NCBI RefSeq assembly: GCF_037137075.1
Contig: NZ_JBBBNV010000028.1
Span: forward strand, 1-57,329
Reading direction: 5' to 3'
Source: JBBBNV01 sp037137075
GTDB taxonomy: Bacteria > Bacillota > Bacilli > Paenibacillales > NBRC-103111
Length of the DNA: 57,329 nucleotides
Shown: piece after piece, positions 1 to 8,172 of the stretch
Layout of the letters: each line of letters starts with the position of its first letter
How positions within the stretch are numbered: the stretch's first letter is position 1
Notes under the pieces: generated by a model
Told to the model about the DNA's origin: nothing
The model's input: the letters and a program-made list of their open reading frames with translations, nothing else
The model's database searches: none
Made by a program: the position numbers and the translations under genes

Positions 1-450
1 ACAGGAACTACCTGCCAATCCATTGTAAAGGATTTTTTTGCGTCTGAATGAGATAAATACAGAAAATTATGAAGATTCAGGGAAAATTAATGCAACGCTA
101 GTGTCGTTAAATAAAATAAAAAAACCGGCGACTCGCATCCTTCCTCTCATCTACCTGCAAGTATAGCGGCGGGCTCCGGCACCGTCAATGCTGGACAGGC
201 CCATTATTTTCCACACCCTGCAAAGCGCGCCCCCGCTTTCGCCTTCGCCCGGTCCTTCAGCATCGTCAACCCTGTCCCCCGCAGCTGACAACAGAGCGGG
301 AAGCTCGCAACCTGAAGGACCGTTCAAAAACAAAGCTGCCTGCAGGAAAGCTTCATCCGCTGCTGCTTTGCGGGCCGAAATATTTTCATTGCTCACAGCG
401 GCGGTGCAGGATTTACAAAATGCAGTACCAGGCGGCGATTCATGCCGGTT
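1..450. other. AT-rich then GC-rich intergenic stretch, no supported gene
   Basis: The first 150 bases are AT-rich and carry stop codons in all frames within a short distance. Positions 151-396 hold an 81-codon reading frame on the minus strand that would start with GTG and has no ribosome site; I do not call it. I see no repeat or clear terminator here. Confidence 0.5.
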
Positions 451-2454
451 CTAGCCTAAATGGCTTTCAAACCAGCCGGCAATCCGGTTCAGACGCTCCA
501 CACGCAGCCGGGGATGCCCGCTGCGCGACAATTCGTGGCTGGCTCCCGGAAAACGGACGAATTGCACTGTTTTACCGAGCTTCTTCAGCGCCATGTACAG
601 CTGCTCCGCCTGCTCGATTGGGCAGCGCAAATCCTGTTCCCCGTGCAAAATCAGCAGCGGCGTCTCCACAGCATGCACATACGAGAGCGGCGAATGCTTC
701 CACAAAGCGGCCGCATGCTCCCACGGGTTGCCTCCGATCTCCTCCTCGGTGTAGTAGGAGCCGATATCGCTCACGCCGTAGAAGGACAGCCAGTTCGAAA
801 TCGACCGCTGCGTCACCGCCGCCCGAAAGCGGCTCGTATGCCCGACAATCCAATTGGTCAAAAAGCCCCCGTAGCTGCCGCCCGTCACACCAATCCGTGA
901 CCGGTCGATATCCGGGTACTGCTTCACCGCATAATCGACGGCGGCCATGACGTCCATATAGTCTCCGCCGCCGTAATCCCCGCGGCATGCATCCGCAAAG
1001 CGCTGTCCATAGCCAAGGCTGCCGCGCGGATTTGCGTAAATCACGCCATAGCCCTGAGCGGCCAACAGCTGGAATTCATGCATAAAGGTGCTGCCGTACA
1101 TCGCATGAGGCCCGCCGTGAATTTCCAGAACCGCCGGATAGCTTTCCCCGGCACGGACGCCGATTGGCTTCAGGAACCAGCCGTGAAGATCGCCGCCATC
1201 CGGTGCTGTCGTCCAGAGCGGCTCCGGCTGCTGAAGCTCAAGCTCCATCAGGAGAGCATCATTGCTCTCCGTAAGCCGTACCTCCTTGCCGGTCGTCAGG
1301 TCCAGACGATACAGGTCCCCGGGGGACAGCGCATGGGCGGAGGCCACAATAAAAGCGCCGTTCTCGGGACGGCCGCTAAAAGAGTATACCTCGCGCTCCC
1401 CCTGTGTCAGCGGTTCAGCCGTCCCCCCGGCAGCGCTAAACCGGTACAGCTGAACGCTGCCCTGATAAGAGGCCAGCGTATAGAAGGAAGCGCCGTCACA
1501 GCTCATGACAAGCGGCGCCGAATCGCCCGAACGCATATCGCTGACGGCAGCATTGCCGATATGGAGGTCGGTCCCTTCACTCAGCGAAGCCACCCGTCCC
1601 CCGGACACCGGGATTGTATACAGCTCATTGTGCGTCGCACCGCCCAAACGGCGGTCATGAGCAACAAAGGCCAGCTGTGCCTCGTCCGGGGTAAAAGCCA
1701 GCTGCTGCACCACATACTCCGGCGCGGTCAGGCGCCGCGGACGGCCGCCCTGACGCCCAACCACAAACAAAGCGTGCTTCAAGGTCAAGCCCGGACCGGC
1801 GATCCCTTCCGGGATTTTGGCGGCAAAGGCAATCTGCCCCCCGCTTGGCGACCAGACGGAAGCGGCAATATCGAGGCGTTCCGATTCGCCCGATACAGCC
1901 GGACGAGCCTCCAGCGTTGCCAGATCCAGCACGAACAGCCCGGTGCAGCGGCCGTCCCAAATCCCATCGCCGTCCGCTCTCCATTTCGTGCAGTCCACAA
2001 CAATAACCTCCGGCGCGCCCGCCGGCTCGGATTTGTCCATCCTCCCGCATTGCTCCTGCAGGGACACCTCTCTTCCTCGAAACAGCAGCTCCTGCCCGTC
2101 CGGCGACCAGGAGAAGGAGCTGACCGTATAGCCCGGCGGGGTCAAGATGGAGGCTTCGCCGCCGTCCGCAGGAATCGTCCATACCTGCTGCAGCTTGTCC
2201 TGCTTGCGGAGGAACGCCAGACGGGAGCCGTCCGGCGACCAGGCAGGCGCGCTGTCCAGAGTCCCGGACGTAAACGCACGGTCGGCTGATCCGTCGGCAG
2301 CAGCAAGACGGATATAAGTGCGGTAGCCGTCCCGGGCTTGATTTACCGTCCGGGACGCATAAGCAATCCGCGTACCGTCCGGGCTTACCGCCGGGTCGCC
2401 AATCCAGCTAAACCGGTACAAATCGTCAGCGGTTATCCGCCTTTTTACAGTCAT
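451..2454 (-). CDS. S9 family acylaminoacyl-peptidase / prolyl oligopeptidase
   Basis: A 667-residue cytoplasmic serine peptidase of the S9C type, which releases blocked or short N-terminal residues from peptides. The N-terminal two thirds carry PD40/WD40-like propeller blades (for example DPAVSPDGTRIAY near the start and APAWSPDGSRLAFLR). The C-terminal third is an alpha/beta hydrolase: nucleophile Ser527 in GVTGGSYGGF, Asp608 in HGEQDLRCP and His640 in GASHELSR form the expected triad in the expected order. There is no signal peptide. The ATG follows AAAGGGAGG at nine bases. Length and triad spacing are normal for the family. It stands alone on the minus strand. The exact substrate is not visible from sequence. 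Confidence 0.95.
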   Translation of the reverse strand: MTVKRRITADDLYRFSWIGDPAVSPDGTRIAYASRTVNQARDGYRTYIRLAAADGSADRAFTSGTLDSAPAWSPDGSRLAFLRKQDKLQQVWTIPADGGEASILTPPGYTVSSFSWSPDGQELLFRGREVSLQEQCGRMDKSEPAGAPEVIVVDCTKWRADGDGIWDGRCTGLFVLDLATLEARPAVSGESERLDIAASVWSPSGGQIAFAAKIPEGIAGPGLTLKHALFVVGRQGGRPRRLTAPEYVVQQLAFTPDEAQLAFVAHDRRLGGATHNELYTIPVSGGRVASLSEGTDLHIGNAAVSDMRSGDSAPLVMSCDGASFYTLASYQGSVQLYRFSAAGGTAEPLTQGEREVYSFSGRPENGAFIVASAHALSPGDLYRLDLTTGKEVRLTESNDALLMELELQQPEPLWTTAPDGGDLHGWFLKPIGVRAGESYPAVLEIHGGPHAMYGSTFMHEFQLLAAQGYGVIYANPRGSLGYGQRFADACRGDYGGGDYMDVMAAVDYAVKQYPDIDRSRIGVTGGSYGGFLTNWIVGHTSRFRAAVTQRSISNWLSFYGVSDIGSYYTEEEIGGNPWEHAAALWKHSPLSYVHAVETPLLILHGEQDLRCPIEQAEQLYMALKKLGKTVQFVRFPGASHELSRSGHPRLRVERLNRIAGWFESHLG

Positions 2455-2636
2455 GGGTGATTCCTCCCTTTCATCGGAAGCCGGTGACTCCGGCCAGCAG
2501 CATCAAGCTCCTCTGCAGGCAGCGCGTCAATTCAGGGCCTCGTTCCGTATACGGATTAAATATAGGGACAAGCACAGCAGGCGTCAAGATATTCCCGACT
2601 TATAGAATGGCAGCGCGCTTCATTGCGCAGCAGCAC

Positions 2637-2690
2637 AAAAAGAACCTGCCCCCTGGCGTGCATCAAATGCAGTCGCCAGGGGGGCAGGTC
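2637..2690 (-). terminator. Strong hairpin terminator behind the Ig-like protein gene
   Basis: Arms CCTGCCCCCTGGCG (2645-2658) and CGCCAGGGGGGCAGG (2674-2688) pair almost completely around a 15-base loop. On the minus strand the stem is followed by a T-rich run (TTCTTTTTG), as expected for factor-independent termination of the gene ending at 2851. Confidence 0.8.
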
Positions 2691-2739
2691 CTTCAAGGTT
2701 GGCCGGGCCCCATTCGTCGTCCCGGAATGGCCCCCTTTT

Positions 2740-2803
2740 CCGCACCGCACGCAGCTCCCAGCGCGCGGTGCTTCACTGCGTGACGGCGGTCGGTCGACCA
2801 CAT
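2740..2803 (+). repeat. Dispersed GC-rich intergenic repeat, copy A
   Basis: This copy reads CGCACCGCACGCAGCTCCC, then AGCGCGCGGTGCTTCACTG, then CGTGACGGCGGTCGGTCG, then ACCACAT. The same order of blocks recurs in other intergenic gaps of the window (6487-6533 and 24592-24660 on this strand; 6590-6652, 11503-11563 and 41540-41600 on the opposite strand). It has GC-rich internal dyads and no reading frame. Confidence 0.65.
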
Positions 2804-2831
2804 CAAAGCTGTGTGCCATACGGAATAAATC

Positions 2832-2859
2832 TTGCCCTAGCAAATTCAGCCTAGGGCAA
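2832..2859 (-). terminator. Hairpin overlapping the stop codon of the Ig-like gene
   Basis: TTGCCCTAG (2832-2840) and CTAGGGCAA (2851-2859) form a perfect 9-bp stem that includes the stop codon at 2851-2853. There is no T-run directly after it, so it may be a 3-prime stabiliser rather than the terminator; the stronger terminator lies at 2637-2690. Confidence 0.4.
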
Positions 2860-4629
2860 TTCAATAAAGAGCGGTTCAATTTCCGCCAAAATAGCCTTCA
2901 TATCCTCGGTATTGAACTGCCCGTCTCCGCTGAGGTCAAAGCGGGCGGCGATTTGCTCCAGCCCATGCTGCGCGCTTAAACGGTGAGCCGGCCGCTTGTA
3001 CAGGGTAATCGAATACACCGTCTGGGCTTGTCCGTCTGCAGACGTGACCACAATCCTGATGGTGTTCATGCCCTCTTGCACAGGTACCGGGATACTGGCG
3101 GGTCGCCCCGTCGGGCTCTGTCCGTTCACTGTCCATGCTGCAGCGCTGCTGCTGGCGGACCCTGTCAACAGAAGCTGCTCGACCTCCCTGCCAGCCACAG
3201 CCGTATACTGGAGCACAGCGGGATCGAACTCGCGGGTCAGCTCCGCGCCCGCCACAGTCAGCGAGTCCAGCGCAGCTGCCTGATGGTTCTCAATCGTTAT
3301 GAGCTGCGGTTCGGAATAGCTGGATTCGTAAATATCATTCCCAAGATAGGAAGCGATGAAGACGTGCTCCCCTGGGAACAACGAATCCAGGGTGATGACC
3401 GCCTTACCGGCTGCATCGAGTTCGGCTGCTTGAACCGGCTGGGCATTCTCGCTGATCATCACCTGTCCGCCCGGTACCGGAAGGCCGGGCAGCTCCGGCT
3501 TGACATATACCTCCGCTGTTACCGTTCCAGGTGATACAGGTCCGGTCAGCTGCAGAGCCGTTATCGTCCCAACCCTGCCAACCTTCTGCTGGAGCACGTC
3601 CGAAACACTTGGCGAATACGCAAAGTCTCCTGAGTAAGAAACCGTTATCGGATGAGTGCCGATCGGCAGAGAGCTCGTTGTATACACAGCAGACGCTACA
3701 GTATTGGCTCCGTTGACCTGCAGCGGAGCAACGCCAATCGGAGCTGCCCCGTTATAGAAAATAACGCCTCCCGTCGGCACTATGCCCGCCGCCGGAGTGA
3801 ACTGAGCCGTAAACGTCACCGGCTGCCCCAGAGAAGCCGACTCCTTGCTGCTGCTTACCCGCACCCCGCTTGCGATGGGGTGAATTCGAAGCGGCACACT
3901 GGCGGATATGCTTTCGAAATGACGATTATCATTGGGCACATACAAGGCCATCAGACTGTAATTCCCGGGGGCCAAATCCGAAATGATGGTGTCCGCGCTG
4001 CTGTTGGCCGCGATTAGCTCGCTCCATTTCATCGTCACTTTGTTTTGCCCTTGCCCCCAAAAGGTCACTGTCTCATTGTCCGCGTCCAATGTCATGTCAT
4101 AGACATGACTTGCGCCGGGATTCTCCCAGTATTTCACTATATTCCCGTTTACATCATATTGAACAATACCGAAGGCTTCCCGATGATCCAGGTAGCTGAA
4201 GGCCCAGAATGTATAGTCGCCCCATTTCATTACCGGGCATGATGCCGCGTTCTCCAGTCCATCCGGACCAGTCTTGCAGCTGTGTTCCAAGGAAGCCGGT
4301 ATGTTGGTCGGTATGTCCGTCCGCTCGGATAGCATCGGCTCCTCCGCCTCTAGCGGGACTGTCCGAATCATTCCGGTGTTCTGATTTAATATGAGGATGG
4401 TTCCGCCCGGACCCGATGTCCCGGTAGCCAGGGAGGTAACATTGGCATGGAGGGAAACCGGTTCTCCGTAGCTTGCTTCGTTTGTGCTGAGGCCTAATGT
4501 GACGACAACCGCATCTGCTTCATGTGCGAATCCGCCTGGAGGAAGCACCAGCAGACCGATAAGCACAGCCGCCATGAACAGGCTTCGCCGGAACCATTTT
4601 GCCGGTGAATCTTCTAAGTTGTCTCTCAT
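2851..4629 (-). CDS. Secreted multidomain protein with Ig-like, cadherin-like and single EF-hand (dockerin-like) segments
   Basis: 592 residues from an ATG preceded by AGAAGGGAA at seven bases; a longer reading frame (to 4725) lacks a comparable site and would bury the signal sequence. Residues about 12-40 are a signal peptide ending near FAHEADA. Residues about 40-250 hold a first Ig-like region interrupted by an unusual insert (GDYTFWAFSYLDHREAFG) that I do not recognise. Two bacterial Ig-like repeats follow (about 250-345 and 350-440, marked by GTHPITVSYSGDFAYSPS and GEHVFIASYLGNDIYESS), then a cadherin-like beta-sandwich (about 455-535). The end has one calcium-loop motif, DLSGDGQFNTED, like half of a dockerin. 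It lacks SLH or LPXTG anchors. Probably an extracellular structural or adhesive protein; function unknown. Confidence 0.8.
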   Translation of the reverse strand: MRDNLEDSPAKWFRRSLFMAAVLIGLLVLPPGGFAHEADAVVVTLGLSTNEASYGEPVSLHANVTSLATGTSGPGGTILILNQNTGMIRTVPLEAEEPMLSERTDIPTNIPASLEHSCKTGPDGLENAASCPVMKWGDYTFWAFSYLDHREAFGIVQYDVNGNIVKYWENPGASHVYDMTLDADNETVTFWGQGQNKVTMKWSELIAANSSADTIISDLAPGNYSLMALYVPNDNRHFESISASVPLRIHPIASGVRVSSSKESASLGQPVTFTAQFTPAAGIVPTGGVIFYNGAAPIGVAPLQVNGANTVASAVYTTSSLPIGTHPITVSYSGDFAYSPSVSDVLQQKVGRVGTITALQLTGPVSPGTVTAEVYVKPELPGLPVPGGQVMISENAQPVQAAELDAAGKAVITLDSLFPGEHVFIASYLGNDIYESSYSEPQLITIENHQAAALDSLTVAGAELTREFDPAVLQYTAVAGREVEQLLLTGSASSSAAAWTVNGQSPTGRPASIPVPVQEGMNTIRIVVTSADGQAQTVYSITLYKRPAHRLSAQHGLEQIAARFDLSGDGQFNTEDMKAILAEIEPLFIELP

Positions 4630-4842
4630 TGCTATATTCCCTTCTGCAAGAATTGGACGTTCTTCCATTATAATATACTTCCGTCCGTTTTTGTCGACGG
4701 ATTTTTCGGAGCGGTCCGGCTGCATTTTCCCTAACGAGCGGATTGCAGGCTCCCAATTTATGTTATAATCGAGAACAGGCTAACCGGAAAGCCTTTGCCG
4801 CTACGTTCCTCAAATGCAATTCATACAAAGGAGGCATCCATC

Positions 4843-6393
4843 GTGACGCTTGAATGCATGAATGAAATTAAGGCGCTGCTGCAGCCGGCCCTGCCGGAGC
4901 TGGCTGACGCCTTAAATCCTCCCGCAACGGAAGAAGAGATTCGCAAGGCAGAGGAAGTCCTCGGAACTACGTTCCCTGAGCCGCTGCGCTCCTTATACCT
5001 GATGCATAACGGGGAACAGCGTACCGGGCCGGGGTTGTTCTTCGGACTCCAGTTCTTGTCTCTTGACGAGCTGATCAGCGATTGGAAAATATGGTCCGAC
5101 CTGGAGCAGGAATACGCCTTCCTCGGCACGCATCACTCCGTCCCCCTGGGCTGGATCAAGGAACAGTACATTAACCGGCTCTGGATTCCTATCAGCAAAG
5201 ACGGCGGAGGGAACAATCTCGGCATTGACCTTGACCCCGCAGAGGAAGGACAGCCGGGCCAAATCATCAATTTCGGACGGGATGAGGAAACTAAATATGT
5301 CATTTCCAGGAATTTGACCGATTTGCTTCAATTTATTTCGGAAACTGTAAGGTGCGGCAACTATACGGTCCATGACGAGGATGAATTTACATATTGGAGC
5401 TTTGGCAAGGAAGCCGGCGATCACTTTTTGGATGCCATCCGTTCCCTTGATTTGCCCGTGCTGTCTCCGGTCAAGCCGCCTGACGCCGCCCTACCGGAAC
5501 CGAAGGAATGGCTAGGGACACTTGCCGAGGAGTGGCGGAGCCGCATTGTAACCGGCTATGGTTCGGCTGCAGGCCTGTTCAAGGCAAAAAAGCTTTTCTT
5601 CATTAATGAAGGACTGGAGGACATCTCCCCTCTTCAGTACTGCCGGGATGTCCGGGAGCTTGTCCTCAGTGCAAATCAAATTAGCGATATTACTCCGTTG
5701 AAGGGCTGTGAAAAGCTGAAGCAGCTTTATTTGACCGGCAATCCGGTCTGTGATTTGAAGCCGCTGCAGCACCTGGCGTATTTGCAGGATTTGAATTTGT
5801 CCAAAACGCCCGTTGCCGATTTGACTCCGCTCGCCTCTCTTCCAAAGCTGAACAATCTGGATATCGGTGTTACGCCAGTTCGAGACTTTACGCCGCTCAT
5901 GCAAATGAAAAGCCTGCGTTCTCTCCATGTATCCCGGTTAAATGCTGAACAAATCCGAACGCTGTCCGGACTCAAAGGGCTGCAGCATTTGACGATTACC
6001 GGCTTTGATGATGTGAAAACAGAGGATATGGCCTGCCTTGGGCAGCTCAGCAGCCTGAAATCTCTCCATATCGAGCATGCCTTTCTTCCGCATCTGGAGT
6101 TCCTGATCCCTTGCCGGAAATTGGAGGAGCTCAAGCTGACCAAGTCGGAAGTGCGTGATGCCTCCGCGCTGGAGAGAATCGGGAGCTTGAGCGCGCTGGA
6201 GCTGAACGGCTGCGTTCAATTCGGCGATTTGGCTTCTCTGGCTTCGTGTCCTTCCCTGCAAAAGTTTACAGGCTCCTTCCAGCAATTTAATGTACTGCGG
6301 CACCTGTTTTCCCGTAAAATCGATTTCTCAACGATTACAGGCGGCATGACCGAGGAAGAACGGGATATATGGCTCAGTTATAACAGAAATTAA
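4843..6393 (+). CDS. SMI1/KNR4-domain protein with C-terminal leucine-rich repeats
   Basis: 516 residues from a GTG at 4843, chosen because AAAGGAGG ends eight bases before it; an upstream ATG at 4795 has no such site. Residues about 25-175 match the SMI1/KNR4 fold (EEEIRKAEEVLGTTFPEPLR, then WIPISKDGGGNNLGIDLDP), a domain widespread in polymorphic-toxin immunity proteins. From about 255 to the end there are roughly ten internalin-like leucine-rich repeats of about 22 residues (for example QISDITPLKGCEKLKQLYLT). There is no signal peptide, so it is cytoplasmic. It is divergent from the secreted Ig-like gene. Its role is unknown; protein binding or toxin neutralisation is inference from the domains. 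Confidence 0.85.
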   Translation: MTLECMNEIKALLQPALPELADALNPPATEEEIRKAEEVLGTTFPEPLRSLYLMHNGEQRTGPGLFFGLQFLSLDELISDWKIWSDLEQEYAFLGTHHSVPLGWIKEQYINRLWIPISKDGGGNNLGIDLDPAEEGQPGQIINFGRDEETKYVISRNLTDLLQFISETVRCGNYTVHDEDEFTYWSFGKEAGDHFLDAIRSLDLPVLSPVKPPDAALPEPKEWLGTLAEEWRSRIVTGYGSAAGLFKAKKLFFINEGLEDISPLQYCRDVRELVLSANQISDITPLKGCEKLKQLYLTGNPVCDLKPLQHLAYLQDLNLSKTPVADLTPLASLPKLNNLDIGVTPVRDFTPLMQMKSLRSLHVSRLNAEQIRTLSGLKGLQHLTITGFDDVKTEDMACLGQLSSLKSLHIEHAFLPHLEFLIPCRKLEELKLTKSEVRDASALERIGSLSALELNGCVQFGDLASLASCPSLQKFTGSFQQFNVLRHLFSRKIDFSTITGGMTEEERDIWLSYNRN

Positions 6394-6486
6394 CGCGCTA
6401 TTCTTATGTAATTCATACAAACGCAGACAGTGTCTTTATTGCATCCCTAAATGCTCTCACAGCAGTGAGCGCTCAGACCGCCCGCT

Positions 6487-6533
6487 AGGAGCTGCGCGCG
6501 GTGCGGCATTACATGACGATGGTCAACCGCGTG
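6487..6533 (+). repeat. Dispersed GC-rich intergenic repeat, copy B (partial)
   Basis: GGAGCTGCGCGCGGTGCGG followed by CATTACATGACGATGGTCAACC, matching in order the second half of the copies at 2740-2803 and 41540-41600 (reverse). The far end is degraded. Confidence 0.55.
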
Positions 6534-6589
6534 CAGCCCTGCAAATAGCTGAAGTACGCCCGGACTGCCGGGAATAACCGGTACTATGT

Positions 6590-6652
6590 ATGTGGTCGAA
6601 CCGACCGCCGTCATGCAGCGAAGCACCGCGCGCTGGGAGCTGCGCGCGGTGC
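6590..6652 (-). repeat. Dispersed GC-rich intergenic repeat, copy C
   Basis: Read on the plus strand it is ATGTGGTCGAACCGACCGCC, then GTCATGCAGCGAAGCACCG, then CGCGCTGGGAGCTGCGCG, then CGGTGC. This is the reverse complement of copy A with only a few changes. Its last bases run directly into the first unit of the 22-bp array at 6646. Confidence 0.65.
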
Positions 6653-7063
6653 TATCCGGCGCGGAGCGCGGTGCTATCCGGCACGGAGCGCGGTGCTACC
6701 CGGCGCGGAGCGCGGTGCTATCCGGCGCGGAGCGCGGTGCTATCCGGCGCGGAGCGCGGTGCTATCCGGCACGGAGCGCGGTGCTATCCGGCGCGGAGCG
6801 CGATGCTATCCGGCACGGAGCGCGATGCTATCCGGCGCGGAGCGCGGTNNNNNNNNNNNNNNNNNNNNNNNNNNNNNNNNNNNNNNNNNNNNNNNNNNNN
6901 NNNNNNNNNNNNNNNNNNNNNNNCGCGGAGCGCGGTGCTATCCGGCACGGAGCGCGGTGCTATCCGGCGCGGAGCGCGATGCTATCCGGCACGGAGCGCG
7001 GTGCTATCCGGCGCGGAGCGCGATGCTATCCGGCGCGGAGCGCGATGCTATCCGGCACGGAGC
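6646..7063. repeat. 22-bp tandem array, 19 unit lengths, interrupted by unresolved bases
   Basis: The unit is GCGGTGCTATCCGGCGCGGAGC with variants only at two G/A sites (GCGGT or GCGAT; CGCGG or CACGG) and one T/C change at 6698. Unit starts fall every 22 bases at 6646, 6668 and so on to 6844, and again from 6932 to 7042; 418 bases equal exactly 19 units. Since 22 is not a multiple of three, each frame stays open only through the absence of stop codons, giving false reading frames. I treat it as non-coding. Confidence 0.95.
6849..6923. other. Unresolved 75-base N gap inside the tandem array
   Basis: 75 consecutive N. The units on either side remain in phase (6844 and 6932 differ by 88, four units), so the gap length fits the repeat exactly. 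Confidence 0.99.
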
Positions 7064-7075
7064 GCCTTCAGCTAA

Positions 7076-7113
7076 AGAATCACCCCCAATCCCTAAGGAT
7101 TGGGGGTGATTCT
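7076..7113 (-). terminator. Perfect 17-bp inverted repeat downstream of the SLH gene
   Basis: AGAATCACCCCCAATCC (7076-7092) and GGATTGGGGGTGATTCT (7097-7113) are perfect complements around CTAA. On the minus strand it lies 79 bases after the SLH gene and is followed by a short T-run, so it probably ends that transcript. Confidence 0.7.
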
Positions 7114-7191
7114 GTGATCATCGCCGTCTCCGGCCAGAGCCCGTGCTCCGGCAATGATAGCCGATGATCGCCTGCGCGGAACCGGGCCGTA

Positions 7192-7941
7192 TTACTCAGC
7201 AGCCTTGCTTGACCCGGTTTCCAGCTCTACAACGCTGTCGCTCTGTACACTGTCGCTTGGTGCGCCGTCGGTGTTCTCGCCGGCCTGAATCGCCTGGAGG
7301 CGTTCCTTGTGCTCCTCCACGAATTGGACCGCATTGTACAGCATCGCAGCCGCTTCCTCGCGGGTAACGATATGCTGCGGGTTGAAGTTTGCTTTTTCAT
7401 CCAGTGCGGCGATTTTGTAAATCAAGGAACGCTGGATTGGCCCGTTCGGAAGTGTCAGCTCATTCTCGTCCGCGACAGGAATATAAATTTTGATCAACGC
7501 GTACTCGCCTGTTTTCTCCAGCGCCTGCACCAGATAGGTTACGAATTGCTCCTTGGTCATCGGCTTGCTCGGATCGATATCCGCCGGGAAGTCGGCCAGA
7601 TTGGCATGGGCAATCACGAACGGCTCGGCATACCAGTCGGTATTTTTAATTTTGCTGAAGAAGCCCTCTGCGGTCGGAGCCTTGTTGAAATCAACTGCGG
7701 CCAGGCTCAGCTGCATACCTTTAACAATCATGGAGATGCCTTGGGAAGCGGTAAGCGCAGCAGTCGGCTGGAATTCCGAATCCGTCACGCCGCTCACAAT
7801 TCCTTTTTCCTTCAGGGCTTCAATTTGCGTTTTGGCCGAGCTGCTCGCCAGATCGGTAAAAGCGTCTGCCGCCAAAGCCTGGCCGGCAACCGGTACGATT
7901 AAAGACAGGGACAACACGGTGGAAAACAGCATTTTTTTCAT
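7192..7941 (-). CDS. S-layer homology (SLH) domain protein, small secreted
   Basis: 249 residues. Residues 1-25 are a signal peptide (MKKMLFSTVLSLSLIVPVAG, cleavage near ALAADA). Three SLH-like segments follow: FTDLASSSAKTQIEALKEKG with GIVSGVTDSEFQPTAALT, then about 95-140 with MTKEQFVTYLVQALE, then a third ending in IVTREEAAAMLYNAVQF. SLH domains bind pyruvylated secondary cell-wall polymer, so the protein should sit on the wall. Beyond SLH there is only a short acidic, Ser/Asp-rich tail and no enzymatic domain. The ATG is preceded by GAGGAGAGAAATCA. What it does besides binding the wall is not visible. Confidence 0.85.
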   Translation of the reverse strand: MKKMLFSTVLSLSLIVPVAGQALAADAFTDLASSSAKTQIEALKEKGIVSGVTDSEFQPTAALTASQGISMIVKGMQLSLAAVDFNKAPTAEGFFSKIKNTDWYAEPFVIAHANLADFPADIDPSKPMTKEQFVTYLVQALEKTGEYALIKIYIPVADENELTLPNGPIQRSLIYKIAALDEKANFNPQHIVTREEAAAMLYNAVQFVEEHKERLQAIQAGENTDGAPSDSVQSDSVVELETGSSKAAE

Positions 7942-8172
7942 TGATTTCTCTCCTCACTATACCTCTGCTTTTTTAGTGTTCGTCCTTCCTGACGTTCGCT
8001 TTACGGGAAATGTTGCACTTTATTTCCAAAGCGGACGCCGGGTTCGGGTCCAAACTGTCCAAAAACCGGAGGCAAGCCGGTCAATACAAGGCGCTCAAAT
8101 CACGTGCTTGAGGTCAGACTGAATTATTGGAGCCCCGCATCACCGGCGAGCTTGCAGGAAATTGACGGCGGC

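Noticed and set aside
151..396. 81-codon minus-strand frame at the left edge
   Set aside because: GTG start without a ribosome site and a composition without recognisable motifs; could be a real small gene, but not supported.
1078..2289. 403-codon plus-strand frame opposite the S9 peptidase
   Set aside because: It is a shadow of a clear minus-strand enzyme in GC-rich DNA; its composition is Arg/Pro/Gln-rich without domains.
6586..7167. Long plus-strand reading frames through the 22-bp array
   Set aside because: They arise because the repeat unit contains no stop codons; the same peptide appears in all three frames because the unit is 22 bases, and the frames cross the N gap.
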